A stretch of 56,648 bases of DNA from an uncultured bacterium (GCA_902799715.1 CADCBS010000009.1:1-56648); one strand, 5' to 3'. Shown: positions 5,725 to 15,899, counted from the stretch's first letter. Notes: generated by a model from the sequence alone, not told the origin. Made by a program: numbers and translations.

Positions 5725-8199
5725 ATGACGGAATCATCGCAGCGCGCCACGCCGACGCCCATGATGGCGCAGTACGCCAGGATAAAGTCCGAGACGCCCC
5801 CCGGCTCGATCCTGATGTTCCGCCTGGGCGACTTCTACGAAATGTTCGGGCGCGACGCCGTGGAGGCGGCGCCGATACTGGGCGTGACGCTGACGCAGCG
5901 CGCCGGCATGCCGATGTGCGGCGTGCCGTGGATGGCGGTGGACACGTACCTGGCCAAGCTCATACGCGCCGGGCGGACCGCCGCGCTGTGCGACCAGGCC
6001 GAAGACCCGAAGGCCGCCAAAAAGCTCGTGAAGCGCGAAATCACGCGCATCGTCACGCCGGGGACCGTCACCGAGGAAGGCCTCGTGGACGAGACGGCGA
6101 ACAACTGGGCGGCGGCGGTGTGCGGGCTCGGCACCGCGTTCCTGGACCTTTCCACCGGGGAGTTCTTCACGGAAGGCTTCCCCGACGAAGCGCGGCTGCG
6201 CGAGGCGATGTCGCGCTACGCCCCGGCCGAGACGCTGATGCCGCGGCCGGACGATTTCCACGCCACCCCGCCGCGCGGCGTCACATACGCCGACGCGTGG
6301 ACGTTCTCCCCGGGGGCGGCGCGCGAAGAGCTTTTCCGCCACTTCGGCGTGACGTCGCTCGACGGCTTCGGCCTGCAGGACGAGCCGGAGCAGGCCTGCG
6401 CGGCCGGCGCGCTGCTCTACTACGTGAATACCACGCTGCGCCACCGCGTGGACCACGTGCGGACCCTGCGGCGGCGCATGAACGGCGACTGCATGGCGCT
6501 CGACGCCGACGCGCTGAGGAACCTTTCCGTGCTGCCGGCGCCGGGCGTGCCGCGCAACGCATGCCTGCTGGGCGTGCTCGACGCCACGCGCACGCCGATG
6601 GGCGCGCGCGCGCTCCGCAACAGGCTGACGCGCCCGTACGGCCGCGCGGAGGACATCGAGGCGCAGCTCGACGCCGTGGAGTTCTTCACCGCGGACCGGC
6701 AGTCGCTGCACGACCTGCGCGGCCTGCTGGGCGGGGTGAGGGACATGGAGCGGATATCGGCGAAGATATCCTCCGGCCGCGCGAACGCGCGCGACCTGCA
6801 GGCGCTCGCGCAGTCGCTGCGCCCCGTGCCGGCGGTGAAGTCCGCGCTCGAGGCGCGCCGGCCCCCAGCCGCGCTCGCCGCCGCGGCGGAGGCGATGTGC
6901 CCCGAAGACGCCCTCGTGGAGCTCGTGGACCGCGCGATAGCCGACCAGCCCCCCGCGCTGACCACGGAAGGCGACATGATCCGGGCCGGATACTCCGCGG
7001 AGCTCGACGGACTGCGGGCGGCGGCGGCGGACGGCCGCCGCTGGATCGCCGACTACCAGACCGCCGAGCAGCAGCGCACCGGCATCAAGACCCTGCGCAT
7101 CAGGCACAATTCCGTTTTCGGCTTCTACGTGGAGATATCGAAGGCCGCCGCCGCGTCCGTCCCGCCGGAATACGAAAGGCGGCAGACCGTGGCGAACGCC
7201 GAACGCTTCACCACGCCCGCGCTGAAGGAGTACGAAAGCAAGGTCACGGGCGCGAACGAGCGCGCGGTCGCGCTCGAAGCCGAGCTTTTCCGCGGAATCG
7301 CGGCGGAGGCATGCGGGCGCATCGCGTCGATCCAGCGCACGGCCGGCGCGCTGGGCGCGCTCGACGCCACGCTCTCGCTCGCCGACAGGGCGCTCGCGCT
7401 GGGGTACGCGCGCCCGGCGATCGACACCTCGCGGGACCTGGAGATCGAAGACGGGCGCCACCCGATAGTTGAGCAGCTGCCGGAGTCCGAGCCATTCGTG
7501 CCGAACTCCACGCGCATGGACTGCACGGAAAACCAGATACACCTGATTACCGGGCCGAACATGGCCGGAAAGTCCACGTACCTGCGCCAGGTGGCCACGA
7601 TAGCGCTGATGGCCCACGCGGGGTCGTTCGTGCCGGCGGCCAGATGCCGCATGGGGACGATCGACCGGATCTTCACGCGGCTCGGCGCGGCAGACGACCT
7701 TTCGCGCGGCAGGTCCACGTTCCTCGTGGAGATGCAGGAGACCGCCAACATACTGAACAACGCCACCCCGGCGTCGCTGATCGTGCTCGACGAGATCGGG
7801 CGCGGGACTTCGACGTTCGACGGCGTGTCGATAGCGTGGAGCGTGGCGGAGTATCTGCACGGCTGCGAGAAATGCAAGGCGAAGACGCTCTTCGCCACGC
7901 ACTACCACGAACTCGCCGACCTGGCGCAGCGCCTGCCCGGCGTGAAGAACTACACGGTGGCCGTGCGCGAATCCGGCGGCCGCGTGGCGTTCCTGCGGCG
8001 GATACAGCCCGGCGTGGCGGACAAGTCGTACGGGATACACGTGGCGGCGATGGCCGGCCTGCCGCGCCCGGTGACCGAGCGCGCGGCGCAGATACTGCGC
8101 AACCTCGAGGCGAACGAGCTCGACGTCGACGCGCCGAAATTCCTGCGCCGGCCGCGCGCAAGGCTGTCCGACCTGCCGGGGCAGATGACGCTTCTATGA
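5725..8199 (+). CDS. mutS: DNA mismatch repair protein MutS
   Basis: 824 residues, near the usual MutS length. The mismatch-binding Phe-x-Glu lies in GDFYEMF (about residues 35-41). The C-terminal ATPase has Walker A GPNMAGKST (about 609-617), Walker B LIVLDEIGRGTSTFDG (about 685-700) and the FATHYHEL element. MutS recognises mismatches and recruits MutL. The first ATG follows GAGGCAAGC, a modest ribosome site. It lies in the ilvC-to-ettA plus-strand run; mutL is not in the window. Confidence 0.97.
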   Translation: MTESSQRATPTPMMAQYARIKSETPPGSILMFRLGDFYEMFGRDAVEAAPILGVTLTQRAGMPMCGVPWMAVDTYLAKLIRAGRTAALCDQAEDPKAAKKLVKREITRIVTPGTVTEEGLVDETANNWAAAVCGLGTAFLDLSTGEFFTEGFPDEARLREAMSRYAPAETLMPRPDDFHATPPRGVTYADAWTFSPGAAREELFRHFGVTSLDGFGLQDEPEQACAAGALLYYVNTTLRHRVDHVRTLRRRMNGDCMALDADALRNLSVLPAPGVPRNACLLGVLDATRTPMGARALRNRLTRPYGRAEDIEAQLDAVEFFTADRQSLHDLRGLLGGVRDMERISAKISSGRANARDLQALAQSLRPVPAVKSALEARRPPAALAAAAEAMCPEDALVELVDRAIADQPPALTTEGDMIRAGYSAELDGLRAAAADGRRWIADYQTAEQQRTGIKTLRIRHNSVFGFYVEISKAAAASVPPEYERRQTVANAERFTTPALKEYESKVTGANERAVALEAELFRGIAAEACGRIASIQRTAGALGALDATLSLADRALALGYARPAIDTSRDLEIEDGRHPIVEQLPESEPFVPNSTRMDCTENQIHLITGPNMAGKSTYLRQVATIALMAHAGSFVPAARCRMGTIDRIFTRLGAADDLSRGRSTFLVEMQETANILNNATPASLIVLDEIGRGTSTFDGVSIAWSVAEYLHGCEKCKAKTLFATHYHELADLAQRLPGVKNYTVAVRESGGRVAFLRRIQPGVADKSYGIHVAAMAGLPRPVTERAAQILRNLEANELDVDAPKFLRRPRARLSDLPGQMTLL

Positions 8200-8251
8200 A
8201 CATCCGCGCGCGGCGGCGCGCCGCCGCGCGGGCACGAACTGGAAAAAGGAA

Positions 8252-9718
8252 ATGCCGGAAGACTTCAACACCCTGCCGCACGACGCCGAGGCGGAGCGCG
8301 GCGTCCTGGGCTCGATACTGCTCGACACCGCGGCGCCGGACGACGACGGGCGCGTATTCGACCTGTGCTCGTCGAAGGGCATAACGCCGGATTCGTTCTA
8401 CGAGCCGCGCAACAGGATCATATACGAGACGCTGCTCGACATGTCGCGCGCCACGCTGCCCGCCGACGCGATCACGCTGAACGCGCGCCTGCGCTCGCTC
8501 GGCCGCCTGGAGGCCGCCGGCGGCGTGGGCTACATCCAGAGCCTCATCGAGAACACGCCCACCGCGGCACACGCCGAATACTACATCGACATCGTACGCC
8601 AGAAGCGCCTGCTGCGCCGGCTGATCGAAACCGCCCGCGAAACGGAGCGGAAATGCTTCGAGGACCAGGGCGCCGCGAACGCCGACATCCTGCTGGGCGA
8701 GACCGAGAAGAAGTTCCTCGACATCGGCGAGACCGCGTCCGGCGGCATCGGATGGAAAAAGGCCGTGGACGAGTCGCTGCGCACCATCGAACGCACGTTC
8801 GACCGCGGCCTGGGCTCGTTCAGCGGCCTGCCCACGGGCTTCCGCGACCTGGACATCACCCTGCAGGGAATGCAGCCGGGCGCGATGATCGTGATAGCCG
8901 CGCGCCCGTCCGTGGGCAAGACCTCGCTCGCCATGAACATCGCCGAATGCGCCGCGATGGGCCAGACGATCTCGGGGATGCCGATGAAGGACGAGAACGG
9001 CCGGCCGCACCCCACGCTGGTGTTCTCGCTCGAAATGTCCACCGAATCGCTTGCGAGCCGCATGCTGTGCGGGCGCGCCGGCGTGTCCGCCTGGCGCATC
9101 CAGCACGGCGTGATGTCGCGCGACGAGCGCAACAGGGCGACGTCGCAGCTCTTCGCCGCCGCCGGCCAGCTCGGCCCGGCGCCGCTGTACGTGGACGATT
9201 CGGGCGCGCTGGACGTCACCGACATCCGCGCGCGCGCCCGCCGCATGAAGCGCTCGAAGGGCATCGAGCTGATCGTGATCGACTACCTGCAGCTCTGCAA
9301 CTGCCGCGAGTTCTCGCGCCAGGGCCGCCAGATCGAGACTTCGCAGATATCGGGCCAGATAAAGGCCATGGCCAAGGAGCTGAAGGTGCCGGTGATCGTG
9401 CTGTCGCAGCTGACGCGCGGCTCGGAGCAGCGCGGCGACAAGCGCGAGGAGCCGAAGCTTTCCGACCTGCGCGACTCCGGCGCCATCGAGCAGGACGCCG
9501 ACGTGGTGATGCTCCTGCGCCGCCCCGCGCGCACGCCTTCCGACCCCGAGCACGACAAGGAGAACCTGGCCATCGTGAACGTGGCGAAAAACCGCAACGG
9601 CCCGATAGGCAACGTGCGCATGAACTTCTATTCCGACATCACGCGCTTCGGCGACCGCGACAGAAGCGAGGACAACCCCGACGCCGTGCCGCCCGGCGCC
9701 GTGCCGGTGGAGGGCTGA
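8252..9718 (+). CDS. dnaB: Replicative DNA helicase DnaB
   Basis: 488 residues. The N-terminal DnaB domain begins LPHDAEAERGVLGSIL. The RecA-like helicase domain has Walker A ARPSVGKTSLAMN (about 217-229), a FSLEMS motif, LIVIDYLQL (Walker B) and VIVLSQLTR with a downstream arginine-rich motif. It forms the hexamer that unwinds the fork on the lagging strand. The ATG follows AAGGA. A Gly-Met-Pro-containing loop near residue 244 is slightly longer than in E. coli. No intein is visible. Confidence 0.96.
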   Translation: MPEDFNTLPHDAEAERGVLGSILLDTAAPDDDGRVFDLCSSKGITPDSFYEPRNRIIYETLLDMSRATLPADAITLNARLRSLGRLEAAGGVGYIQSLIENTPTAAHAEYYIDIVRQKRLLRRLIETARETERKCFEDQGAANADILLGETEKKFLDIGETASGGIGWKKAVDESLRTIERTFDRGLGSFSGLPTGFRDLDITLQGMQPGAMIVIAARPSVGKTSLAMNIAECAAMGQTISGMPMKDENGRPHPTLVFSLEMSTESLASRMLCGRAGVSAWRIQHGVMSRDERNRATSQLFAAAGQLGPAPLYVDDSGALDVTDIRARARRMKRSKGIELIVIDYLQLCNCREFSRQGRQIETSQISGQIKAMAKELKVPVIVLSQLTRGSEQRGDKREEPKLSDLRDSGAIEQDADVVMLLRRPARTPSDPEHDKENLAIVNVAKNRNGPIGNVRMNFYSDITRFGDRDRSEDNPDAVPPGAVPVEG

Positions 9719-9721
9719 CGG

Positions 9722-10600
9722 GTGGGGAACGCATCCGGTCCCGGGACGTGGCGCGACGCGATCGCGCTTTCCGCGCGCTACCTGGCGGAGAAGGGCGTGG
9801 AGGACGCCCAGACCGCGAGCGAGCTTCTCGCCGCGCGGCTTCTGCGCTGCGGCCGCGGCACGCTGGCGGGCCGCCTCGCGGAAGCCCCGCGCCCCGCGCA
9901 CGTGGAGGCCATGCGCCGCGGCATCGCCCGCCTCGCGAAGAACGAGCCGGTGCAGTACGTGCTGGGCGAATGGGACTTCCGCACGATCACGCTCAAGACC
10001 GACCGGCGCGCGCTCGTGCCGCGCCCAGAGACGGAGGGCCTTGTCGAGCGCGTGCTGAAAAGCCCGTGCACGCGCCTGCCGCGCCCGCTCGTGGTGGACG
10101 CCGGGACCGGGACGGGATGCATACCGCTCGCCCTCGCGAGCGAATGGCCCGCCGGAAGCGACCCCGTGTTCGTGGGCACGGACGTCTCGCCCGAGGCCGT
10201 GGCGCTCGCGTCGGAGAACGCGAAGGCGCTGGGCCTGTCCGGGCGCGTCAGGTTCGCCGTGGCCGACGGACTGGACGACTTCGACCCGGAGTCTGTGGAC
10301 GTGCTCGTGAGCAACCCGCCATACATCCCGTCCGCCGCGTGCGACACGCTTCCGCCGAACGTCAGGCTCTTCGAGCCGCGCATAGCGCTCGACGGCGGGC
10401 CGGACGGACTGGCGTTCTACGACCGGTACCTGCAGGACGCCATAAACATCCTGAAGCCGGGCGGGCACGTCTTCTTCGAGATCGGCCACGACCAGGGCCC
10501 CGCCCTGGAAAAGATGATGAACATGTACGGATTCACGGAAATCCGCGTGGAAAAGGACTACGCGGGGCACGACAGGTACGCTTCGGCGCGCATGGCTTGA
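9722..10600 (+). CDS. prmC: Release factor glutamine methyltransferase PrmC (HemK)
   Basis: 292 residues from a GTG 3 nt after the dnaB stop. The N-terminal helical domain is followed by a Rossmann SAM-binding domain with VVDAGTGTGCIPLALA and the catalytic NPPY (N197). PrmC methylates the Gln of the GGQ motif in RF1 and RF2. Its substrate RF1 (prfA) is encoded in this window, at 26446-27513. Placement after dnaB suggests translational coupling. Confidence 0.93.
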   Translation: MGNASGPGTWRDAIALSARYLAEKGVEDAQTASELLAARLLRCGRGTLAGRLAEAPRPAHVEAMRRGIARLAKNEPVQYVLGEWDFRTITLKTDRRALVPRPETEGLVERVLKSPCTRLPRPLVVDAGTGTGCIPLALASEWPAGSDPVFVGTDVSPEAVALASENAKALGLSGRVRFAVADGLDDFDPESVDVLVSNPPYIPSAACDTLPPNVRLFEPRIALDGGPDGLAFYDRYLQDAINILKPGGHVFFEIGHDQGPALEKMMNMYGFTEIRVEKDYAGHDRYASARMA

Positions 10601-10642
10601 CCGGCGCGGCAGGGCTTTGGCAGGAAAACAAGGAACAGACAC

Positions 10643-12301
10643 ATGGCAGGCGAATACCAGTTCTCGCTCGTCGACGTGACGAAGGAACACAACGGCAAGA
10701 CGATACTGAAGGACGTGAACCTTTCGTTCTTCTACGGCGCCCACATAGGCGTCATAGGCGCCAACGGCGCCGGCAAATCCACGCTCCTGCGCATCCTCGC
10801 GGGGGAGGACAGGGACTTCATGGGGCAGTGCCTCGTGGCGAAGGGCACGAAGACCGGCTACCTTCCGCAGGAGCCCGTGCTCGACATGGACAAGACGGTG
10901 GGCGAGACCGTGGAGGAAGGCGTGGCCGCCTCGCGGGCCATGCTCGAACGCTACGACGACCTTTGCTGCAACCTCGACGACCCAAAGGCCGCCGCCGAGA
11001 TGGAGAAGCTCCAGGAGACCATCGACGCCAACGACCTGTGGAACCTGGACCACCACGTGGAAATGGCGATGGAGGCCCTGCGCTGCCCGGATCCCGAAAC
11101 CCCGGTGCGCGTGCTGTCCGGCGGCGAACGCCGCCGCGTGGCGCTGTGCAGGCTGCTGATATCGAACCCCGACGTCCTGCTGCTGGACGAGCCCACGAAC
11201 CACCTCGACGCCGGAACGGTGCAGTGGCTCGAAGAATACCTGAAGGGCTTCAAGGGCACGCTGATCGTGGTCACGCACGACCGCTACTTCCTTTCGGACG
11301 TCACCGAGTGGATCCTCGAGCTCGACCGCGGCGTCAGCTACCCGTACAAGGGCAACTACGAATCGTGGCTGGCGCAGAAGCAGGCCATGCTCGCCCGCGA
11401 GGCCAAGGCCGAGAAGTCCCGCCAGAAGCTGATCGAGAACGAGCTCCAGTGGATCCGCACCAACCCGTCCGGACGCCACGCCAAGGCCCAGGCGCGCGTG
11501 AAGCGCTACGAGGAGCTGGCCTCGAAGCAGGCCGAGACGCGCGAGGACGAACTCCGCATCCGCATCCCGCCGGGGCCGCGGCTGGGCGACGTGGTCGTGC
11601 GCGCCGAACACGTCGCCATGGGGTTCGACGGCAAGCTGCTGTACGAAGACCTGAACTTCGACCTTCCGCGCGGCGGCATCGTGGGCGTGATCGGCGCGAA
11701 CGGCGCCGGCAAGACCACGCTCTTCAAGCTCATCACCGGCGAGGAGAAGCCCCTTTCGGGTACGCTGACGGTGGGCGACACGGTGAAGCTTTCGTACGTG
11801 GACCAGCTGCGCGGCGAGCTGAAACCCGACGCCACCGTGTACGAGGAGATCACCGGCGGCGGCGAGTACGTGTCGCTCGCGGGCGACCAGCTGATGAACG
11901 GCCGCGCCTACTGCTCGCGCTTCAACTTCCGCGGCACCGACCAGCAGAAGAAGGTTGGCACGCTGTCCGGCGGCGAGCGCAACCGCGTGCACCTCGCGAA
12001 GCTTCTCAGGAGCGGCGGCAACCTGCTCCTGCTCGACGAACCCACGAACGACCTCGACGTCGCCACGCTGCGCTCGCTCGAGGACGGCCTGTCCGACTTC
12101 GGCGGATGCGTGATGGTAGTCTCGCACGACCGCTGGTTCCTGGACCGCGTGGCGACGCACATCCTGGCGTTCGAGGGCGACTCGAAGACCACCTGGTTCG
12201 AGGGCGGCTACTCGGAATACAGCGAATGGCGGCGCAAGAAGCTCGGCGACAGGGCCGACCGCCCGTCGCGCATAAAGTTCCGTCCGCTGAAGAACGGCTG
12301 A
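10643..12301 (+). CDS. ettA: ABC-F protein EttA (energy-dependent translational throttle)
   Basis: 552 residues, matching E. coli EttA (555). Two ABC domains: Walker A GANGAGKST (about 39-47) and GANGAGKTT (about 350-358), signature LSGGERRRVALCR and LSGGERNRVHLAK, and Walker B LLLDEPTNHLDA and LLLDEPTNDLDV. The linker between them (about 250-310, AREAKAEKSRQKLIENELQW) is the P-site tRNA interaction motif. There are no membrane segments, as expected for ABC-F proteins, which act on the ribosomal E site. An AAGGA ribosome site precedes the ATG. It is the last gene of the plus-strand run. Confidence 0.94.
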   Translation: MAGEYQFSLVDVTKEHNGKTILKDVNLSFFYGAHIGVIGANGAGKSTLLRILAGEDRDFMGQCLVAKGTKTGYLPQEPVLDMDKTVGETVEEGVAASRAMLERYDDLCCNLDDPKAAAEMEKLQETIDANDLWNLDHHVEMAMEALRCPDPETPVRVLSGGERRRVALCRLLISNPDVLLLDEPTNHLDAGTVQWLEEYLKGFKGTLIVVTHDRYFLSDVTEWILELDRGVSYPYKGNYESWLAQKQAMLAREAKAEKSRQKLIENELQWIRTNPSGRHAKAQARVKRYEELASKQAETREDELRIRIPPGPRLGDVVVRAEHVAMGFDGKLLYEDLNFDLPRGGIVGVIGANGAGKTTLFKLITGEEKPLSGTLTVGDTVKLSYVDQLRGELKPDATVYEEITGGGEYVSLAGDQLMNGRAYCSRFNFRGTDQQKKVGTLSGGERNRVHLAKLLRSGGNLLLLDEPTNDLDVATLRSLEDGLSDFGGCVMVVSHDRWFLDRVATHILAFEGDSKTTWFEGGYSEYSEWRRKKLGDRADRPSRIKFRPLKNG

Positions 12302-12349
12302 CGCGCCCCTTGCGCGCGGCCCGCGCCGGGGGAGGGGAGGCGCGGCGCG

Positions 12350-13003
12350 CTACCGCGCGAACGCTCCGGCGGCGCCGGCCTCCTCGAACGAATCGAATAT
12401 CCAGTCCGGCGCGGCGGCCTCGAGCGTTTCGCGCGTGTTCGTGCCGACGATCGCCGCCACGCGCATGCCCGCCGCCTTGGCCGCCGCGATCCCGCCCGTC
12501 GCGTCCTCGAACACCATGCACTCTTCCGGCGGCGCGCCCAGCAGCTCGGCCGCCTTCAGGTAGCAGTCCGGCGCCGGCTTGCAGCGCAGGCCCGCCGCGC
12601 TGTCCACGACCACCGGAAAAAATTCCGCAAGGCCGAGCCCGCCGAGGATGAACTCCACGTTGTCCGGCGGCGCGCCGGTCGCCACCGCCAGCTTCATGCC
12701 CTCAGTGCGCAGGCCGTCCATGAACGCGTGCAGGCCGGGGGGCGGGCGCAGGCGCCCGCGGCTCAGTTCGCGGAACAGCGATTCCTTGCGCGCCACGCAT
12801 TCTTCCACTTCGCGCTCCGCCGGCTCCCTGCCGAGTATGCGCTCGAGGTAGAAGCGGTTGTCCGCCCCCATCCATGCGATGATCTCGCCGTCGGCAAGCT
12901 CGCGGCCCCGCTCGCGGGAATATGTGTGCCACGCCTCGACGTGGAACGGTATGGTGTCGCAAAGGACGCCGTCCATGTCGAATATGCACGCGCTTGTCTT
13001 CAT
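12350..13003 (-). CDS. HAD-superfamily phosphatase/phosphomutase (beta-PGM-like)
   Basis: 217 residues. Motif I is FDMDGVLCDT, with the nucleophile Asp and acid/base Asp. An alpha-helical cap follows (WMGADNRFYLERILGREP). Motif II is the Thr in LAVATGAPPDN, motif III the Lys in RCKPAPDCYLKAA, and motif IV MVFEDATGGIAAAKAAG. This pattern fits subfamily IA enzymes such as beta-phosphoglucomutase or sugar phosphatases. The substrate cannot be read from the sequence. It is convergent with ettA across a 48-bp gap. Confidence 0.88.
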   Translation of the reverse strand: MKTSACIFDMDGVLCDTIPFHVEAWHTYSRERGRELADGEIIAWMGADNRFYLERILGREPAEREVEECVARKESLFRELSRGRLRPPPGLHAFMDGLRTEGMKLAVATGAPPDNVEFILGGLGLAEFFPVVVDSAAGLRCKPAPDCYLKAAELLGAPPEECMVFEDATGGIAAAKAAGMRVAAIVGTNTRETLEAAAPDWIFDSFEEAGAAGAFAR

Positions 13004-13060
13004 CTTTCCCGAAATCCTTTTACCGGTGTGCGGCCGCCGGCCGCGGTTGGTGATTCTGCA

Positions 13061-13066
13061 AGTCTA
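13061..13066 (-). promoter_or_regulatory. -10 box TAGACT (TTTGG-extended) for HAD gene
   Basis: The minus strand reads GTTTGGTAGACT, with the same TTTGG lead-in as other -10 boxes of this window. The start codon lies about 57 nt downstream, behind a weak GGGAAAG site. Confidence 0.45.
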
Positions 13067-13156
13067 CCAAACACGCGCGGAAAACGCATAGCGCAAAACG
13101 CGGCCGGCGGAAAACGCCGGATTTGGCGATCCACCCGTCCACCGCCCTTTTTTTGG

Positions 13157-13162
13157 TATACT
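13157..13162 (+). promoter_or_regulatory. -10 box TATACT (TTTTGG-extended) for GH51 gene
   Basis: TTTTGGTATACT, preceded by a T-run, lies about 46 nt upstream of the GH51 start. A strong AAGGAGG Shine-Dalgarno at 13195-13201 sits 7 nt before the ATG, so this gene is not leaderless. Confidence 0.6.
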
Positions 13163-13208
13163 CTGCACGAAAGTTTGCAATGCACACTGTCTGCAAGGAG
13201 GTTGCGGC

Positions 13209-15785
13209 ATGAAGACTGGAAACGGCACATGTCTTGCCGCGCGCGCGGCGGCGTTCGCGGCGCTTGCGGCTTCGGCGGCGTTCGGCGCGACGGAGAAGAC
13301 CGCGGCCGAGGCGCTTGCGCACCGGTGGAGCTTCACGGGCAATGTGAAGGATTCCGTGACGGGCGTGGAAGCGAAGCGCATCGGCAAGGCGAACCTTTCC
13401 GCGACGGCGCTTGTCCTGCCGGGCGGCAAGCACGAAGCAGGGCATCTCGACCTCGGAACGAACCAGCTGCCGGCCGACGGCTCCGGCGTCACGATCGAGA
13501 TCTGGGCGACGCTCCGGTCCGTCCGCTTCTGGGCGCGCATCTTCGACTACGGCACGGACAGCAAGAACTACTTCACGATGGCGTGGAGCGAATCCGCGAA
13601 GTCCGGCACGGACAGCATCGAGATGTGCTGCAACGGGACGAAGCGTTCCGCCTTGAATATGCTGTGTCCGTACACGGCCGGGACGCCGTACCATATCTCC
13701 GTGACGCTCGTGGACAACAAGAACGGCTCCACGACGATGCGCGCGATGCGCCGCAACGCGAAGACCGGCGAGATCGAGCGCGAGCACCGGCAGGTCTATG
13801 CCGGATGGACGCTTGCATCCCTTGTCAATCCGCGATTCCTCCTCGGCGGCTCGCAGTACGCGTGCGACGGCGACGCCGGCGCGGAGTACGACGAGGTGCG
13901 CGTGTGGAAGGGGGCGCTCACGGACGGGCAGCTCGCCGCGAACGTCCAGGCCGGGCCGGACGCGCTGCCGGCGAAGGTGTCCGTTTCGACGGATCGCGCC
14001 GTGAATCCGATCCCCGCGTTCATCTTCGGACAGAACATCGAGCATACGCGCTCCGCGCTCCAGGGCGGCCTCTCCGCGCAGCTTGTCCGGAACCGCAAGT
14101 TCGCCGGCAAGCCGTCGCGTGCGGGCGTCGCGATGCTGTGGGAACCATACGGCTCCAAGGCGTTCTACCATCAAGCACAGGGTCTGAGCGCGACGCGCCA
14201 CGCGGCGCGCAGCCGGATGCCGCGCGTGAACGAACGCGGCTCGCAGGCGATCGGAGGCCTCGACGAAAACGGCGAGGCGGGCATCCGCCAGGGCGGAATC
14301 GGGATACGCGGTGGAGTTGCGCACAACTTCAGGGCGGTGGTGAGTACGTTCCACCCCGTAGATACGCCCATCGTGCTGCGAGTGTCCGCGAACGGAAAGG
14401 TTCTTGCCGAACGCGAGTTTACGGTGAACACGAAAAAACGCAACGACTGGAGGCGCGTCGCGTTCGACTTCGCGGTGGAGAAGGACGTCACGGCGGAAAT
14501 CTCCATCGGCGTGAAGGGGAGGAAGTTCGCGGCGGTGGGCGCCGTCTCGGTGATGCCGGCGGACAACTTCCGGGGAATGCGCGCGGACGTGATCGAGAAC
14601 CTGCGCGACATCGGCACGTCCATAGTCCGCTGGCCGGGCGGCAACTTCGCGGGCGAGTACCGCTGGCGCGACGGGCTGATCGCCGATCCCGACGAGCGCG
14701 CGCCGCTCCAGAGCTGCACGGAGATCGAAACACAGCCCCATGGCCTCGGCTACGACCAGAACGACATCGGCATGGAGGACATCATCGCGCTCTGCGAGCG
14801 GATCGGCGCGCGGCCGTTCTTCACCATCAACGCATCATGGGAGAGTCCGCAGGACTCCGCAGACTGGGTGAAGGCGTGCAAAGGCCGCGTGAAGATGTGG
14901 TCGCTCGGCAACGAGATGGGCTACGGACACATGGAAGGCCCGAAGGGCGCGCAGGGTTACACGGACATGGTGCGTCCGCACGCCGAGGCGATGCTCAAAG
15001 TCGATTCCACGCTCAAGATCACGGCGTCGGGTCCGTACCCGGGCGGCGGAGGCGACTGGATCGAAAACAGCGCAAAGGCGCTCCAAGACGTCGCTCCGGT
15101 GGTTTCATACCACCGCTACGATGTGTGGGACGGCTGCGTTTTCGACTACTCGACGCCGGAAAGCACGGCAAGGCTGTTCGACATCGTGTCGCGGAACGCC
15201 GGTCTCGCCGAGACGGCCATGACGGAATTCCGCTCGCGCCTTCCATGGAACATAGGCATCTCCTACGACGAATGGAACATCTGGTACATGTGGTACCGCA
15301 AGGAGGCGATTGTCGAGGGCCTCTATGCCGCGAAGATGCTCACCCAGATGATGCGCAACTGGGAGGCGTGGGGGCTCAAGTACGTCTGCTACTTCCAGCC
15401 GATCAACGAACAGGCGATCACCGTGGGCCCGTTCGAGAGCCACCTGACGTCGCTCGGCGAGGCGATGCGCCTCTGGAAGGGCCATGTCGGCGGCGTGCCG
15501 TCAGCGATCCCCGGCCTGCCGGAGAACGCATTCGCAACGGACGCGCCGGACGGCTCTCGCTACGCGACGTTCTACAACTTCTCGACCGTGAAGCCCTGCA
15601 CGTTCCGCATCCCCGCGGACGGACGCGCGAAAATCGCCGCCGGGGAGATGCTCGTCCCCGAGGGACTTGAACCCGGATGCCGTTTCGTGCGCAGGCCCGA
15701 CGCGGGCAAGGTCGCAGGAGGATTCTACGAACTGACGCTTCCCCCCGCCAGCCTCGCGAGCGTACGGCTCGCCAGGCTCCCGTGA
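13209..15785 (+). CDS. Secreted alpha-L-arabinofuranosidase-like enzyme (GH51) with LamG domain
   Basis: 858 residues. A signal peptide (MKTGNGTCLAARAAAFAALA, cleavage near residue 29) precedes a LamG/concanavalin-like domain (about 35-255, LAHRWSFTGNVKDS...FRVW-type sandwich). The catalytic (beta/alpha)8 region follows (about 260-760). The acid/base Glu is E569 in SLGNEMGYG and the nucleophile E688 in YDEWNIWY, both as in GH51. A C-terminal beta domain ends LASVRLARL. The enzyme should remove arabinofuranosyl groups outside the cytoplasm. It heads a block with a GH78 rhamnosidase, which suggests pectin or plant-glycan side-chain use. Exact specificity is an inference. Confidence 0.87.
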   Translation: MKTGNGTCLAARAAAFAALAASAAFGATEKTAAEALAHRWSFTGNVKDSVTGVEAKRIGKANLSATALVLPGGKHEAGHLDLGTNQLPADGSGVTIEIWATLRSVRFWARIFDYGTDSKNYFTMAWSESAKSGTDSIEMCCNGTKRSALNMLCPYTAGTPYHISVTLVDNKNGSTTMRAMRRNAKTGEIEREHRQVYAGWTLASLVNPRFLLGGSQYACDGDAGAEYDEVRVWKGALTDGQLAANVQAGPDALPAKVSVSTDRAVNPIPAFIFGQNIEHTRSALQGGLSAQLVRNRKFAGKPSRAGVAMLWEPYGSKAFYHQAQGLSATRHAARSRMPRVNERGSQAIGGLDENGEAGIRQGGIGIRGGVAHNFRAVVSTFHPVDTPIVLRVSANGKVLAEREFTVNTKKRNDWRRVAFDFAVEKDVTAEISIGVKGRKFAAVGAVSVMPADNFRGMRADVIENLRDIGTSIVRWPGGNFAGEYRWRDGLIADPDERAPLQSCTEIETQPHGLGYDQNDIGMEDIIALCERIGARPFFTINASWESPQDSADWVKACKGRVKMWSLGNEMGYGHMEGPKGAQGYTDMVRPHAEAMLKVDSTLKITASGPYPGGGGDWIENSAKALQDVAPVVSYHRYDVWDGCVFDYSTPESTARLFDIVSRNAGLAETAMTEFRSRLPWNIGISYDEWNIWYMWYRKEAIVEGLYAAKMLTQMMRNWEAWGLKYVCYFQPINEQAITVGPFESHLTSLGEAMRLWKGHVGGVPSAIPGLPENAFATDAPDGSRYATFYNFSTVKPCTFRIPADGRAKIAAGEMLVPEGLEPGCRFVRRPDAGKVAGGFYELTLPPASLASVRLARLP

Positions 15786-15852
15786 CGGCCCCGGCCCATG
15801 GATGTTGCCGCCCGTCGATCCGGCAAAAATCAATCTCGCCTGTAAATTAGCC

Positions 15853-15899
<47 letters not shown>

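Noticed and set aside
7673-12160. Minus-strand open frame of 1495 codons
   Set aside because: It lies antisense to mutS, dnaB, prmC and ettA, all of which are certain. Composition is Arg/Ala/His/Val-rich with no domain motif; it is a shadow frame caused by high GC at third positions.
12302-12349. Bidirectional terminator between ettA and the HAD gene
   Set aside because: GC-rich self-complementary words are present, but there is no T-run on either strand and no single stable hairpin stands out.
8365-12651. Plus-strand open frame of 1428 codons in another phase of dnaB-ettA
   Set aside because: Overlaps four confident genes in a different frame; Arg-rich low-complexity translation without motifs.
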